DNA of 53,173 bases from an uncultured Porphyromonadaceae bacterium (GCA_905202215.1 CAJKRG010000013.1:1-53173), one strand, 5' to 3'; shown: positions 24,186 to 33,857, counted from the stretch's first letter. The notes: a model not told the origin generated them from the sequence alone. Numbers and translations: made by a program.

Positions 24186-25183
24186 TTGCAGATTTGGTCT
24201 ATCATGGTGAGTTCTTCAGTGGTAAATGAGGGTGTGTCGAGAGCCTTGAGACTGTCGGCGAGCTGTGCCGCCGAACTTGCTCCGACTATTACGCTGGTGA
24301 CGTCGCTGTCGGCAAGCACCCAGGAGAGCGCCATCTGGGCCAGGCTCTGACCGCGGACGGCGGCCATGTCGTTGAGTGCACGTATACGTCCGACGGTTTC
24401 GGGTGTGAGGGCGTCTTTCTTTAGATGTCCTCCGTGGGCTATGCGCGAGTCGGCCGGTATGCCTTTGAGGTATCGGTCCGTAAGGAGTCCCTGAGCCAAG
24501 GGAGAGAAGCAGATGTAGCCTGTGCCGTTGGCCGCGGCCTGTGCGAGAGTGCCGTCGGTCACGGGACCGCGGTCGAAGATGTTGTAGCGGCCCTGATAGA
24601 GCAGGCACGGTACGTCGCGGGAGGCGAGATAGTCGTAGGCGAAGGCGGCCGCCTCTTTGGGCCAGCGCGATATTCCGGCATAGAGGGCTTTGCCGCGGCG
24701 CACGATGTCGACGAGCGCCTGAAGAGTTTCCTCAAGTGGTGTCTCCGGGTCGTAGCGATGGCTGTAGAATACGTCGACGTAGTCGAGCTTCATGCGCTGC
24801 AGGCTCTGGTCGAGGCTGGCCATTAGATATTTGCGCGAGCCCCAGTTGCCGTAGGGGCCGGGCCACATGTCGTAGCCGGCTTTGGTGGATATGAAAAGCT
24901 CGTCGCGGTAGGGTGCGAACGACTTTCGCATTATCTCGCCGAAAGTCTCCTCGGCCGAGCCGTACGAAGGGCCGTAGTTGTTGGCCAGGTCGAAATGGGT
25001 TATGCCCTTGTCGAAGGCGAAGTGGGCCATCTCCTGCGAGTTTGCGAAGGGATTCACATCGCCGAAGTTGTGCCAGAGACCGAGCGATATTTCGGGCAGA
25101 AGCACGCCGCTGCGGCCGCAGCGGCGGTACTTCATCGTACCGTCGTAGCGGTCTGCGGCCGGGCTGTATATAGGTTTGATCAT
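24182..25183 (-). CDS. Aldo/keto reductase (YghZ-like)
   Basis: A 333-residue NADPH-dependent aldo/keto reductase, closest in appearance to the YghZ/KCNAB-like group that reduces L-glyceraldehyde 3-phosphate. The tetrad is visible: Asp and Tyr in FDLANNYGPSYG, Lys in STKAGYD and His in FYSHRYD. Cofactor-binding residues are in the C-terminal SVIVGASSAAQL. The frame is open to 25321, but the start at 25183 (MIKPIYSPAADRYDG) fits the family and overlaps the GH97 stop as ATGA. The upstream Arg-rich extension is noise. It has no signal peptide, so it is cytoplasmic. It sits inside a run of hydrolases with 4-base overlaps on both sides, which suggests a role in processing a released sugar or aldehyde. 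The substrate is unknown. Confidence 0.88.
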   Translation of the reverse strand: MIKPIYSPAADRYDGTMKYRRCGRSGVLLPEISLGLWHNFGDVNPFANSQEMAHFAFDKGITHFDLANNYGPSYGSAEETFGEIMRKSFAPYRDELFISTKAGYDMWPGPYGNWGSRKYLMASLDQSLQRMKLDYVDVFYSHRYDPETPLEETLQALVDIVRRGKALYAGISRWPKEAAAFAYDYLASRDVPCLLYQGRYNIFDRGPVTDGTLAQAAANGTGYICFSPLAQGLLTDRYLKGIPADSRIAHGGHLKKDALTPETVGRIRALNDMAAVRGQSLAQMALSWVLADSDVTSVIVGASSAAQLADSLKALDTPSFTTEELTMIDQICK

Positions 25184-27135
25184 TCTGCGGGTTCTATGAC
25201 GAGTGCGAGTCCGCCGTTGCGGGCTATTTTTGCTTTGAAGGTCTCGCCGGCGCCTACGGTGCCGTTCTTTATCCGGTAGTCCATGGCCTGACGGGGAGCG
25301 TTGATGCCGTCTTCGACCCATGTGGCCTTATATTTGCGGCCTTTCTCGAGGAAATCGAGAGGCAGGTCGAGGGTGCGCCACTTGCTGCCGTCTCCGGCGA
25401 TGGCTCCGACATACCATTTGTCGCCCTTGCGCTTGGCCACGGCCATATAATCGCCTATTTTAGCGTCTATCAGTCGTGTCTCGTCCCAGGTCTGCGGAAT
25501 TGCCGCCAGGAACTCTGTGCAGTCGTTGTTGCGCATGTAGAGTGTGGGATTGTCAGCGAGCATCTGTATGCCGCTCTCGAAAATCACGAAGAGCGCCGTC
25601 TGGTAGGCTCGTGTGCCGATAGAGGCCGAGTTGGGGCGTTCGGAGGCGTAGCATTCGGGCTGTGTTGAAATCATGGCGCCGGGGGTGTAGTCCATCGGAC
25701 CTACGGCGTTGCGCATGAAAGGCAGATAGAGAGTGTTGTCGGGTCGGCAGCCGCCCATCTGCTCCATGCCGCGCACGCCCTCGTACGAGAGCAGGTTGGG
25801 GTATTTATGCTCCAGGCCTGCGGGCTTGAACGAGCCGTGCATGTCGACCATGAGGCCGTTTTTGGCCGCTTCGCGGCATACTCGCTCGTAGAAATCCACC
25901 ATCCACTGGTCGCTGCGGTCCATGAAGTCGATTTTCACGCCGGCCACGCCCCAGTCCTTGAACTGCTTGAAGAGGTCGAAGTTGTTTTCGGTTACGAGCC
26001 ATGTGAGCCACAGGAACACGCCGACGCCCTTTTCCTTGCCGTAGCGGATAATCTCCATGAGGTCTACATCGGGGTTGGGGGTATAGGGGTCGAGAGTGCT
26101 CTTGGCCCAGCCTTCGTCCATGAGTATGTATTCGAGGCCGTATTTTGCGGCGAAGTCGATGAAGTATTTGTATGTCTCGAGGTTGCAGCCTGCTTCGAAG
26201 TCAACGTCGGGGCCGTAGGGTGTGGCGCCGTTCCACCATTCCCAGCTTACGAAGCCCGGTTTGATCCACGATGTGTCGTCGAAAGCGCGGGGCTGTGCCA
26301 GCTGTGTGGTGAATGTCTGCTCGATTATGGTTGCGGGCGTGCCTATGGCCATGAATCGCCAGGGATAGGTGCGTTTGCCGACAGTGTGGGCAGTATAGGG
26401 CGATTCTTCCAGAATCTTGACACTGCGGTCGCCGTCGGGGCCGAAGCGCAGAGGCACCTTGGGATAGGTGGCCGAGAAACCGCCTTTGCCGTCGCCTTTC
26501 AGGAACATGTGGGGATAGTCTTCGACATCGCATTCCGACACGAGCACGTCGGTGCCGTCGGAAAGTTCGAAGAGTGCGGGCAACGTGGCCATGCGGTCGG
26601 TCACGGCCCATTCGCCAAGTTTTTTATGTGTGTAGGGCTCTTCGTATGAAGTCTTGAAGCCGCCAGGCATTTGCAGGTGGGCCTTTGCGTCGGGTGCGAG
26701 AGAAACATTGAATTTCTCGTGGGCTACCTTCACGGAGTCAGCTCCGAGCGATGTGACAAGGCGGTGTGCCACGCCGTTGTCGTAGGCACGGATTTCAAGA
26801 CCGTAGCCGCCCTTGAAGTCGAGAGTGAGCTGATTGTATTTGTCGGCTATTTCAGAGTGCTTGAAAGGTACTGTCGGCTTTATAATGCGGTCGGCGCTGT
26901 TGCGGCGGACTTTTTTTACCGATGGTTTCACGCCGAGTGTCTTGTCGGCGGTCTGAAGGCCGACGCCGACACTTTGTACGGCTGTGCGGCCGTCGCGTGT
27001 CACGGCATAGTGTATCGAATCATCGACGGATACTGTCACGCCGATATTGCCCGAAGGCGATTTGAGGGTGTAGTCTTTGGCGGAGGCCACAAAAGCCAGG
27101 TTGGCTATAATGGCTAATGCTGTTAGTTTATTCAT
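25180..27135 (-). CDS. GH97 glycosidase, probably retaining alpha-galactosidase type
   Basis: A 651-residue secreted GH97 enzyme. ATG 27135 (MNKLTALAIIANLAFVASAK) gives a clean signal peptide; the frame is open to 27213, but that extension has no signal-like character. An N-terminal beta-supersandwich (about 20-280) is followed by a TIM barrel and a C-terminal beta domain. GVKIDFMDRSD (Asp about 401) carries the nucleophile aspartate found in retaining GH97 alpha-galactosidases, and SYEGVRGME (Glu about 450) is the likely acid/base. Inverting SusB-like alpha-glucosidases lack that Asp. The gene follows the DUF1680 gene by 7 bases and overlaps the reductase start by 4 bases. Confidence 0.88.
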   Translation of the reverse strand: MNKLTALAIIANLAFVASAKDYTLKSPSGNIGVTVSVDDSIHYAVTRDGRTAVQSVGVGLQTADKTLGVKPSVKKVRRNSADRIIKPTVPFKHSEIADKYNQLTLDFKGGYGLEIRAYDNGVAHRLVTSLGADSVKVAHEKFNVSLAPDAKAHLQMPGGFKTSYEEPYTHKKLGEWAVTDRMATLPALFELSDGTDVLVSECDVEDYPHMFLKGDGKGGFSATYPKVPLRFGPDGDRSVKILEESPYTAHTVGKRTYPWRFMAIGTPATIIEQTFTTQLAQPRAFDDTSWIKPGFVSWEWWNGATPYGPDVDFEAGCNLETYKYFIDFAAKYGLEYILMDEGWAKSTLDPYTPNPDVDLMEIIRYGKEKGVGVFLWLTWLVTENNFDLFKQFKDWGVAGVKIDFMDRSDQWMVDFYERVCREAAKNGLMVDMHGSFKPAGLEHKYPNLLSYEGVRGMEQMGGCRPDNTLYLPFMRNAVGPMDYTPGAMISTQPECYASERPNSASIGTRAYQTALFVIFESGIQMLADNPTLYMRNNDCTEFLAAIPQTWDETRLIDAKIGDYMAVAKRKGDKWYVGAIAGDGSKWRTLDLPLDFLEKGRKYKATWVEDGINAPRQAMDYRIKNGTVGAGETFKAKIARNGGLALVIEPAE

Positions 27136-27142
27136 AGTTAGT

Positions 27143-29170
27143 TTAGTCGTTTGATGTCGGGAATGCTGAAATGCGTAGTCGGGCCGCGCCCATAGGTACG
27201 AGGGTGATGTCATCGGTCTGTCCGGAACGGACGGCCGCGGGCGAGGGCAGCACGCCTGTCAGACCTGTCGAATCAATGCCCCATGAGGGTATGAGACGCC
27301 CTTTTGCCTTCACTTCGAGAGGTACGCCGGCGAGGGTGAATGGCTGATCGTCGGCCGGCCATGGACGGCGCACCACCTCGAAGCCGGCCGTGGAATTGTC
27401 CTCGGGCAGAACGAGGGCATAATTCCATGGCGAGTCGGCATATATTTCGTAGGTGGGCCATTTGGCCGGATCGGCACCCTCGATCCAGTGTGAGTCGCCG
27501 ATGGCGCTTGCTCTGGAGTCGACTTTCTCATATCGTTCGGCTATCTTGAGCGACATCGTGAGTGGGCCGTAGTCTATCGAGGCGCTGTTCTGGTTCACGG
27601 CCCAGCGGCGTACCGACAGTTCCATCGGGAAAATCAGCTCCACGCGGTCGCCGTCGGTCCATTCGCGTTCGAGTCGCAGATATTTCCCGGGTTCGGGTGT
27701 GTACGACAGCGTTTTGCCGTCGACGGCCACTTTCGCGCCGTGTGTCCATGAGGGTATGCGGAAGTAGATGGGGAATTTCGCCTTCTCGGGTGTTGCGATT
27801 TCGAAGCGGAGAGTGTCGGAGAATGGATAGCGGGTATCTTCGCTGATCGTCACGCTATGACCTCCCGCAACTTCGACAGTAGCTTTGCTCGGGGCGTAGA
27901 CGGCATAGGCCACGCCGCCGTCGGGGGTGCTGTATGCAAGCGACTGAGTGAAGGCTGGCCACCCCAGACCGTGGTTGTGCTGGCAGCATCGGCTGCTGAA
28001 GGGGTTCATGTTGAGGAACGGCCCCCGGTTGTCGATGCCCGGATGATGGTTTTCCGAGTCGCTTACCACGTGGTTGGGCGCTGTGATATAGCGCAGAGCC
28101 TTGAGATCGGCGGTCATGGATGCGGGGAAGGAGTTGAACGCCACATCTTCCATATTTTCGGCCCACAGCGGATCGGCATTTATTGAGAGCATTATGCCGT
28201 CGGACGCGAGTTGTTCGGCAAAGCCGCAGGTTTCGGTACCCTGGCGCGGGTCGATATAGCCTATGCGGGCGTTCTCGTCGGCACCGAACATACCGCCCGG
28301 GACCTGACCGAATGTGCGCCGCACGAGGTTGTGTATATTATATGTGGCCGCCATGAGCGTGGAGTCGCCGGTGAGCAGGCTCGCTTCGGCAGGCTCGCGG
28401 AAGTACTGGGCAATGTTTACGTTGTGCCAGTTGGGCAGCGCGGCCGGATTGGTGCAGTCGGCGTTGTTGCGGTGTATCTTTTCGATAAGGGGAAGTACCG
28501 AGGCATCGCCGGTCTGGCCGTAGTACCATATCACCGACCACATATTGTCGCCGCCGCGGCAGTTCTCCCAGTAATCCTCGAGGAAATCCTCGTCGGGGAG
28601 CGACATTTCCCAGTCGAAATAGCGGCGCATGAATGGAAGCACGCGTTTGTCGCCCGTATATTCGTAGTAGCCCTGAAGGCAGTCGAGCACTATCATCTGC
28701 GACCATACCTCGGGGTGTCCGTTCTTGATGTTTTCGGCACCGAAATAGCCGTCGGGGCGCTGTGAGGCCAGAATCGGCTCTATCCATGCCTGAGTCTCGG
28801 CCGCCATGGCGCTGTCGCCGAGGATATAGCCCAGACGGCTGTAGCCGCGTAGCCAGTAAGGCGATTCCTCCCAGCCGTTGTGGGCGCCTGGCACGAGCCA
28901 CGCGTTGTTGCTCTTGTCGAGCCACGCCGAAATTTCGGCGAGATGGCCGTTGAGGCCGCCGCGCTGCAGTTCGAGCTGTTTTCTGAGCCAACCTTCGGGC
29001 TGTATTGCGCCAAGAGGCAGTTTCTCGAGTGCGAGAGGACGGAGTGCGCCGGTGTCGGCGGCTGCCGCGGGGCGGTCGACGGTCGATACGGATACATCGG
29101 GAGCTGTGCCGCAGGCTGCCATGAGGGCCACGCCGGTCGTCATGGCTGATTTCAATATATACTTTTTCAT
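27143..29170 (-). CDS. DUF1680 / GH127-like beta-L-arabinofuranosidase lipoprotein
   Basis: A 675-residue (alpha/alpha)6-barrel protein of the DUF1680 group (GH127 and relatives such as GH146). The lipobox ALMAAC puts lipidation at Cys20. The zinc/nucleophile set of GH127 is conserved: ExC in GTETCGFAEQ (about 310) and CC in SSRCCQHNHG (about 393), where the first Cys of the pair is the nucleophile in characterised enzymes. A C-terminal beta-sandwich follows (FPIYFRIPSWTHGAKVAVDG). The ATG overlaps the GH3 stop by 4 bases. Arabinofuranosidase activity is inferred; this large family has other activities. A second, divergent paralogue lies at 31805-33838. Confidence 0.85.
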   Translation of the reverse strand: MKKYILKSAMTTGVALMAACGTAPDVSVSTVDRPAAAADTGALRPLALEKLPLGAIQPEGWLRKQLELQRGGLNGHLAEISAWLDKSNNAWLVPGAHNGWEESPYWLRGYSRLGYILGDSAMAAETQAWIEPILASQRPDGYFGAENIKNGHPEVWSQMIVLDCLQGYYEYTGDKRVLPFMRRYFDWEMSLPDEDFLEDYWENCRGGDNMWSVIWYYGQTGDASVLPLIEKIHRNNADCTNPAALPNWHNVNIAQYFREPAEASLLTGDSTLMAATYNIHNLVRRTFGQVPGGMFGADENARIGYIDPRQGTETCGFAEQLASDGIMLSINADPLWAENMEDVAFNSFPASMTADLKALRYITAPNHVVSDSENHHPGIDNRGPFLNMNPFSSRCCQHNHGLGWPAFTQSLAYSTPDGGVAYAVYAPSKATVEVAGGHSVTISEDTRYPFSDTLRFEIATPEKAKFPIYFRIPSWTHGAKVAVDGKTLSYTPEPGKYLRLEREWTDGDRVELIFPMELSVRRWAVNQNSASIDYGPLTMSLKIAERYEKVDSRASAIGDSHWIEGADPAKWPTYEIYADSPWNYALVLPEDNSTAGFEVVRRPWPADDQPFTLAGVPLEVKAKGRLIPSWGIDSTGLTGVLPSPAAVRSGQTDDITLVPMGAARLRISAFPTSND

Positions 29171-31647
29171 TTTACCGTGAGTTTGCCTGTGGCCTTTATG
29201 TCGCGCGACGAGAAGCCGAGCATTACATTGTAGAGACCGGGATCTTTGGTGAAATCGTGGCGGTCGGTGTCGTAATATTCAAAAGAAGATGCGGGAAGAG
29301 TCATTGTCACCTCGGCACTTTTGCCCGGTTCGAGATATATCTTCTTGTAGCCGCGAAGTTCTTTGAGGGGACGCTCGGCACGCGTCTGGTCGGCGGCATC
29401 TTTGCCGACATATGCCTGTACTACCTGTGCGCCCGCACGTTTGCCGGTGTTGGTAAGGCGGCAGCTTACTTCGACGCAGCCTTTGGCGTCGGGTGCCGAT
29501 ACCTTGAGGTCGGAGAGACGGAATGTCGTGTACGACAGACCGTGGCCGAAAGGATACTGTACCTCACGGCCGAGCTTGTCGTAGCCGCGGTAACCGGTGA
29601 AGATACCCTCGGTATATTCGACATGCTTGTCTCCGTCGGGATCGTGATAGCTGTTGTAAGCGGGGTTGTCTTCCCAGCGTTTTTCAAATGTCATGGGCAG
29701 TTTGCCCGAGGGGTTGACATCGCCGAAAAGCACATCGGCGAGTGCCCGGCCGCTTTCCTGACCGGCATACCAGTTCCACAGCAGGGCGTTGACGGTCGGT
29801 TCCCAGTCCTGCATTTCGACAGCGCCGCCAGCGTTCACCACAGCTACGACGGGTTTGCGGCAGGCGGCAAGGCGCGCCATCAGAGAGGCATCGGAAGCGG
29901 GAAGTTCGAAAGAGCGGTCGCTGTCCTCGGCCTCGGAGTCGGAGTTATGGCCAATGCATGCAACCACGAGATCGGCGCCAGCGATTTTCTGCTCGAGACG
30001 GCAGTCTTTGTTGCCTATGCGGTCCCAGGTGAGCTGGACGGCTGCAGAACCGCCGTCCTGATAGTACTCCAGGCAGATATCATATTTTTTACCTGCTTCG
30101 AGATATTTGCGGAATGTCTTGCTGCGGAAAGATCCGTTGTGCCAGTCGTCGACGAGTGTCTGGCCGTCGAAGATAAAGCGATAGCCGTCGTCGCCCCCGA
30201 CAGTGAATTCATATTCGCCTGTGACGTCGGGAACTACCGTGCCGCTCCAGCGCACGGAGTACTGCTGGGCCGGCATTCCTGCGATGTCGGGACCGTTGCC
30301 CCAGGAATAAAGGATCTTGTTTTCGGTCGCGGTGCCTGCGGGTTTGCCTTCGAGCTTCATATTGCTGAAGTATTCGGCTTTGAGGCCTTTGTCGGCAAGG
30401 TTTTTGCCCGAGCGCATGATGTCGGGCCGGTAATCGAGTTCGTCGATAAGTTCTACCTCGATTCCGCGGGCCTCGCAGGCAGCCTTGATACCGTCGAAGG
30501 CACTTACATAGTGTATGGGGTTGACGTTGCCGCTGCCGCCCCCGCGCACATATCCGGTCGCATTTTTGCCTGCGACCATTATTTTCTTGTATTTTTTGGC
30601 GTTGAGCGGCAGAATGTTCCTGTCGTTTTTGAGAAGTACCATGCCTTCCTGAGCCACTTTGAGTGCTGTGGCCACTGATTCGGGATCGTCGAGAGGAATG
30701 TTTTTGTCGGCACCGCGGTTTTCGAGCGCTCCGAAAGCGATGGCCGGACGCAGGATATTGAGCACTTTCTCGTCGATCTGTTTCATCGAGATATGCCCTG
30801 TCTTGATGTGATAGGCGAGGTCGGCGGGATTCATGTATTTGGCATCGGGCATTTCGAGATCGAGGCCTCCGTCGACGGCGGGCAGGCAGTGGTGTGTAGC
30901 GCCCCAGTCGGACATCACGACGCCTTTGAATCCCCATTTGCCTCGCAGCAGATCCTTGAGAAGCCATGGTGACTCGGTGGTATATATGCCGTCCACAAGG
31001 TTATAGCTTGTCATGAGCGCTCCCGATTCGGCTTCCTGCACGGCGGCCTTGAATGCCGGCAGGTAGATTTCGTGCATTGTGCGTTCGTCGATGTCGTTGC
31101 TTATTTTGTGGCGGTCATAGTCGGAGTTATTGGCGAAGAAGTGTTTTATTGTAGCCATTACTTCCTGCGACTGCACTCCCTCGATATAGTTTACAGCCGT
31201 GCGGGAGGCAAGGTAGGGGTCTTCGCCCATGTATTCGAAGTTTCGGCCGCACATCGGGGCGCGGTATATGTTGACGGCCGGTCCGAGGAGGATGTCGATG
31301 CCGCGGGCACGGGCGTCGCGGCCGAGCGAGCGGCCATAGTCGCGTGCCAGATCCTCGTTCCATGTCGCCGTAAGCATTATTGTTGCCGGATAGGCTGTCG
31401 AAAGACTGTGGGTGCCAAGACCCTGCGGGCCGTCCGACATCTTCATGCGGCGCAGCCCCAGCCGAGGAATATTGCGGATATACATGGCGTCTATGCCGCC
31501 TACGAATTCCAGTTTTTCGCGGTCGGTCATTTTCGACAGTATCTCTTTTGCCTGTCTGTCTACTTCCGGGCTGAGCCACGACTGCGCATCGGCGCTCATG
31601 GCGAGCAATGCGGTTGTGGCTGCTGTGATCAGGATTGATTTTTTCAT
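29167..31647 (-). CDS. GH3 beta-glycosidase with PA14 insertion
   Basis: An 826-residue secreted GH3 enzyme. The start at 31647 (MKKSILITAATTALLAMSADA) gives a proper signal peptide; the frame continues to 31779 only by chance. Domain order is a TIM barrel with nucleophile Asp in GVVMSDWGATH (about 245), an alpha/beta sandwich that is split by a PA14 domain (about 418-545, GLKAEYFSNM to AAVQLTW), the second half of the sandwich, and a C-terminal fibronectin III-like domain. PA14 insertions in GH3 shape substrate choice and are known in beta-glucosidases. It is first in a five-gene minus-strand run (GH3, DUF1680, GH97, AKR, GH2), with GH92 45 bases later. Its promoter has the PUL-associated element. 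The exact sugar is unknown. Confidence 0.92.
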   Translation of the reverse strand: MKKSILITAATTALLAMSADAQSWLSPEVDRQAKEILSKMTDREKLEFVGGIDAMYIRNIPRLGLRRMKMSDGPQGLGTHSLSTAYPATIMLTATWNEDLARDYGRSLGRDARARGIDILLGPAVNIYRAPMCGRNFEYMGEDPYLASRTAVNYIEGVQSQEVMATIKHFFANNSDYDRHKISNDIDERTMHEIYLPAFKAAVQEAESGALMTSYNLVDGIYTTESPWLLKDLLRGKWGFKGVVMSDWGATHHCLPAVDGGLDLEMPDAKYMNPADLAYHIKTGHISMKQIDEKVLNILRPAIAFGALENRGADKNIPLDDPESVATALKVAQEGMVLLKNDRNILPLNAKKYKKIMVAGKNATGYVRGGGSGNVNPIHYVSAFDGIKAACEARGIEVELIDELDYRPDIMRSGKNLADKGLKAEYFSNMKLEGKPAGTATENKILYSWGNGPDIAGMPAQQYSVRWSGTVVPDVTGEYEFTVGGDDGYRFIFDGQTLVDDWHNGSFRSKTFRKYLEAGKKYDICLEYYQDGGSAAVQLTWDRIGNKDCRLEQKIAGADLVVACIGHNSDSEAEDSDRSFELPASDASLMARLAACRKPVVAVVNAGGAVEMQDWEPTVNALLWNWYAGQESGRALADVLFGDVNPSGKLPMTFEKRWEDNPAYNSYHDPDGDKHVEYTEGIFTGYRGYDKLGREVQYPFGHGLSYTTFRLSDLKVSAPDAKGCVEVSCRLTNTGKRAGAQVVQAYVGKDAADQTRAERPLKELRGYKKIYLEPGKSAEVTMTLPASSFEYYDTDRHDFTKDPGLYNVMLGFSSRDIKATGKLTVK

Positions 31648-31676
31648 GGAATGATGATTGGTCTTGGTTTCTGTCG

Positions 31677-31726
31677 CGAAGTTACTTCTTCTTTTTTTTA
31701 ATATATGTGCGGTCAGTTGCCAAAAG
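31677..31726 (-). promoter_or_regulatory. GH3-operon promoter with PUL-associated element
   Basis: On the minus strand, CTTTTGGCA (31718-31726), exactly 33 bases, then TAACTTCG (31677-31684), one mismatch from TAnnTTTG. CGCACA follows the element after 6 bases, identical in position to the SusE-like gene's promoter. The start codon is 29 bases downstream of the box. Confidence 0.55.
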
Positions 31727-31775
31727 TGTGAAAATCCACTCCCTGCGGCAAAATATCCACCCTGGCCTCCTGTGC

Positions 31776-31799
31776 GCAATCGTGCCAGTATTGTATGTT
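31776..31799. promoter_or_regulatory. Distal 24-bp element, copy 1
   Basis: A 24-base sequence (plus strand begins GCAATCGTGCCAGTA) that recurs at 33989-34012 with one change. On the minus strand it contains TGGCA, six bases, then CGCACA, the same spacing as the proximal element of this promoter. It lies between the second DUF1680 gene (which ends at 31805) and the GH3 start. Confidence 0.5.
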
Positions 31800-31804
31800 C
31801 CGGT

Positions 31805-33838
31805 TTATTTCAGCACTGGGAACTCCGATATGCGCAGTGTCGTGCAGCCATATGGAATGAGAGTGATTTCTTCTTCTTCGGCCTGGCTCCGGGTGTTGCT
31901 GTTGGGCATCGGACCGGCCATGCCGTTGTAGAGTGACCATTCCTTTACCTCTTTGGCTTTTACTTTGATTTCGATCGGCGCGCTTTCGGGGTTCCAGAAG
32001 AAGGATTTGTTGAGTTTCGAATGATTTATATGCACTTTGAAGAATTCTTCAGGTGTCGCCAGGGCTTTTTCGGGAATGCCGTAGTTCCATTTCGATGGTG
32101 AAGTCACTTCGTAGAAATATGGGCCGAACTGGCGTGCGTCATCTCCTTCGAGATTTATTTTTTTCCAGTTTTCGTCCATGCGGAGAGCATAGACCAGCGG
32201 CCCGCGTTCTATTGCGGCCGAATTTTCATGCCACCGGCTTACGCGTATCTCCATCGGGAGCGAGAGGGTGGCGCTGTCCCCGTCTTTCCAGGTTCTGTCG
32301 AGAATTATAATGCCGTCGCTGACGGTTGCCTCGGCAGGTGTGCCGTTGATGCTTACTTCAGGACTGGCGCACCACCCCGGCACACGCAGATGCAAGGGGA
32401 AGGAGACAGGTTCTTTTTTGTCTTTGAGGCTTATGGAGAATGTTATTTTGCCGTCCATGGGATAGGAGGTTTCTTCGTCGATGGTCACGGTGCGTCCGTC
32501 GGCTACGGTGGCTGTCACAGTCGAGGGCGAATAGACGAGAGCCGCCAGTCCGTTGTCGTGAGTGGCGAACCAGAGATTTGCCGTGAATTTAGGCCAGCCC
32601 TGATGCATGTTCGAGAAACAGCACGGATATCCCGACAGTGTGCCGAATACGATATCGGTGTGACTGTGGTTGTGGTCTTCGTAAAAATTGTGTGGCTGAC
32701 GCGTAACCATCACCTGATTGGCCTGCTGGAAGTATTGTTTGGCCATGAAGTCGTCGGTGATCTGGGTGGGAAGAGCGTTGAACGCCACCCGTTCGAGGCG
32801 GTCGGCGAAATCCGTGTCGCCGGTGATCTCCATCATCTTTTCCAGAGAATACATCAGCTCCACGGCCGAGCACAGTTCCGAACCCTGTGTCGGAACATTC
32901 CCGTGAAGCCCTTCATCACCTCCGTACATGCCTTGTGGCTGCCCGTTGTAGGTTGTGATGTCGCACAGCCCTTTCTTCACGGCTTCTACATGTTTCCGGT
33001 CGTGGCTCTGTTGGTAATATATCACGGGCTCCTTGAGTCCCTGTGCAAGATTGACGCAGTGTATGGTGTTGAAATGCGTCATTTTGTCGGAGTCAGTGAA
33101 CATACCGGTGAAATCGACGCTCTGCTTATGAATGGTCTCGGCAAGATCGAGGAGAGTGCGGTCGCCTGTGATATTATATAGCCAGTAGACTGCCTGAAGA
33201 TTGTCGCCCGAACGGTATTCGGCCCAGAAAGTCCAGTGTCCCAGAGGCCGGGAGGGTAGGGTGGCGTGCTGGTAATGGAAATAGCGGGTCATGAAATCGA
33301 TGACACGGATGTCGCCGGTGGCTGAATAATATTGCTGTAGGATTTTGAGAAGAACCATTCTCGGCCACCAGTCGGCCGAATTGTCGCGCTGCAGTCCGTC
33401 TTCGGGCTGATAGTCCTTGTCGGGTCCGAAATAACCGTCGGGGCGCTGGCTTGCGAGCACCCATTCGATCCAGGGCTGCACTTTCTTTTTCAGTCCCTTG
33501 TCGTCGAGGATATAGGCGAGCGGCAGAAGACCGTCGATCCAGTAGGGTCCGCGTTCCCATTGGTCGCCGTCGCCGCCGAGCCACCCGTTGCGCGGTCCCA
33601 TTACTTCGGGGTACAGTTCGTCCATTCTGCCCGAAGCTCCGTTTTTCTGTCGCACGAGCATTTCTTTCAGCCAGCCTTTCGGACGGATGGTGCCGAGAGG
33701 CAGCTCCATATAGGGCTTTGTGAGCAGTGGATAGCGGTTGTTGGTGTATGTCGGAGTGTCGCCCGTGGCTTTCACGGAGAGACCTGTCATGGCGATTGCG
33801 CAGACGGTGCATGCAATTAAACGATTCAAGGTGGTCAT
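31805..33838 (-). CDS. DUF1680 / GH127-like glycoside hydrolase (second paralogue)
   Basis: A 677-residue protein of the same DUF1680 family as 27143-29170, with shared sequence in PLGTIRPKGWLKEMLVRQ, WIEWVLASQRPDGYFGPD and the C-terminal TLIPYGCTTLRISEFPVLK. The metal/nucleophile residues are present as ExC in GSELCSAVEL (about 320) and CC in YPCCFSNMHQGW (about 405). It has a signal peptide from ATG 33838 (MTTLNRLIACTVCAIAMTG) and no clear lipobox, unlike its paralogue. The frame is open to 33904, but the -7 box at 33858-33865 lies inside that extension and rules it out. It has its own promoter and diverges from GH31. The activity may be beta-L-arabinofuranosidase or another specificity. 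Confidence 0.83.
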   Translation of the reverse strand: MTTLNRLIACTVCAIAMTGLSVKATGDTPTYTNNRYPLLTKPYMELPLGTIRPKGWLKEMLVRQKNGASGRMDELYPEVMGPRNGWLGGDGDQWERGPYWIDGLLPLAYILDDKGLKKKVQPWIEWVLASQRPDGYFGPDKDYQPEDGLQRDNSADWWPRMVLLKILQQYYSATGDIRVIDFMTRYFHYQHATLPSRPLGHWTFWAEYRSGDNLQAVYWLYNITGDRTLLDLAETIHKQSVDFTGMFTDSDKMTHFNTIHCVNLAQGLKEPVIYYQQSHDRKHVEAVKKGLCDITTYNGQPQGMYGGDEGLHGNVPTQGSELCSAVELMYSLEKMMEITGDTDFADRLERVAFNALPTQITDDFMAKQYFQQANQVMVTRQPHNFYEDHNHSHTDIVFGTLSGYPCCFSNMHQGWPKFTANLWFATHDNGLAALVYSPSTVTATVADGRTVTIDEETSYPMDGKITFSISLKDKKEPVSFPLHLRVPGWCASPEVSINGTPAEATVSDGIIILDRTWKDGDSATLSLPMEIRVSRWHENSAAIERGPLVYALRMDENWKKINLEGDDARQFGPYFYEVTSPSKWNYGIPEKALATPEEFFKVHINHSKLNKSFFWNPESAPIEIKVKAKEVKEWSLYNGMAGPMPNSNTRSQAEEEEITLIPYGCTTLRISEFPVLK

Positions 33839-33857
33839 GAGCTGATTGAATTTGAAA

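Noticed and set aside
25184..25321. N-terminal Arg-rich extension of the aldo/keto reductase
   Set aside because: It is out-of-frame read-through of GH97 sequence; the ATGA overlap at 25180-25183 and the family N-terminus support the shorter protein.
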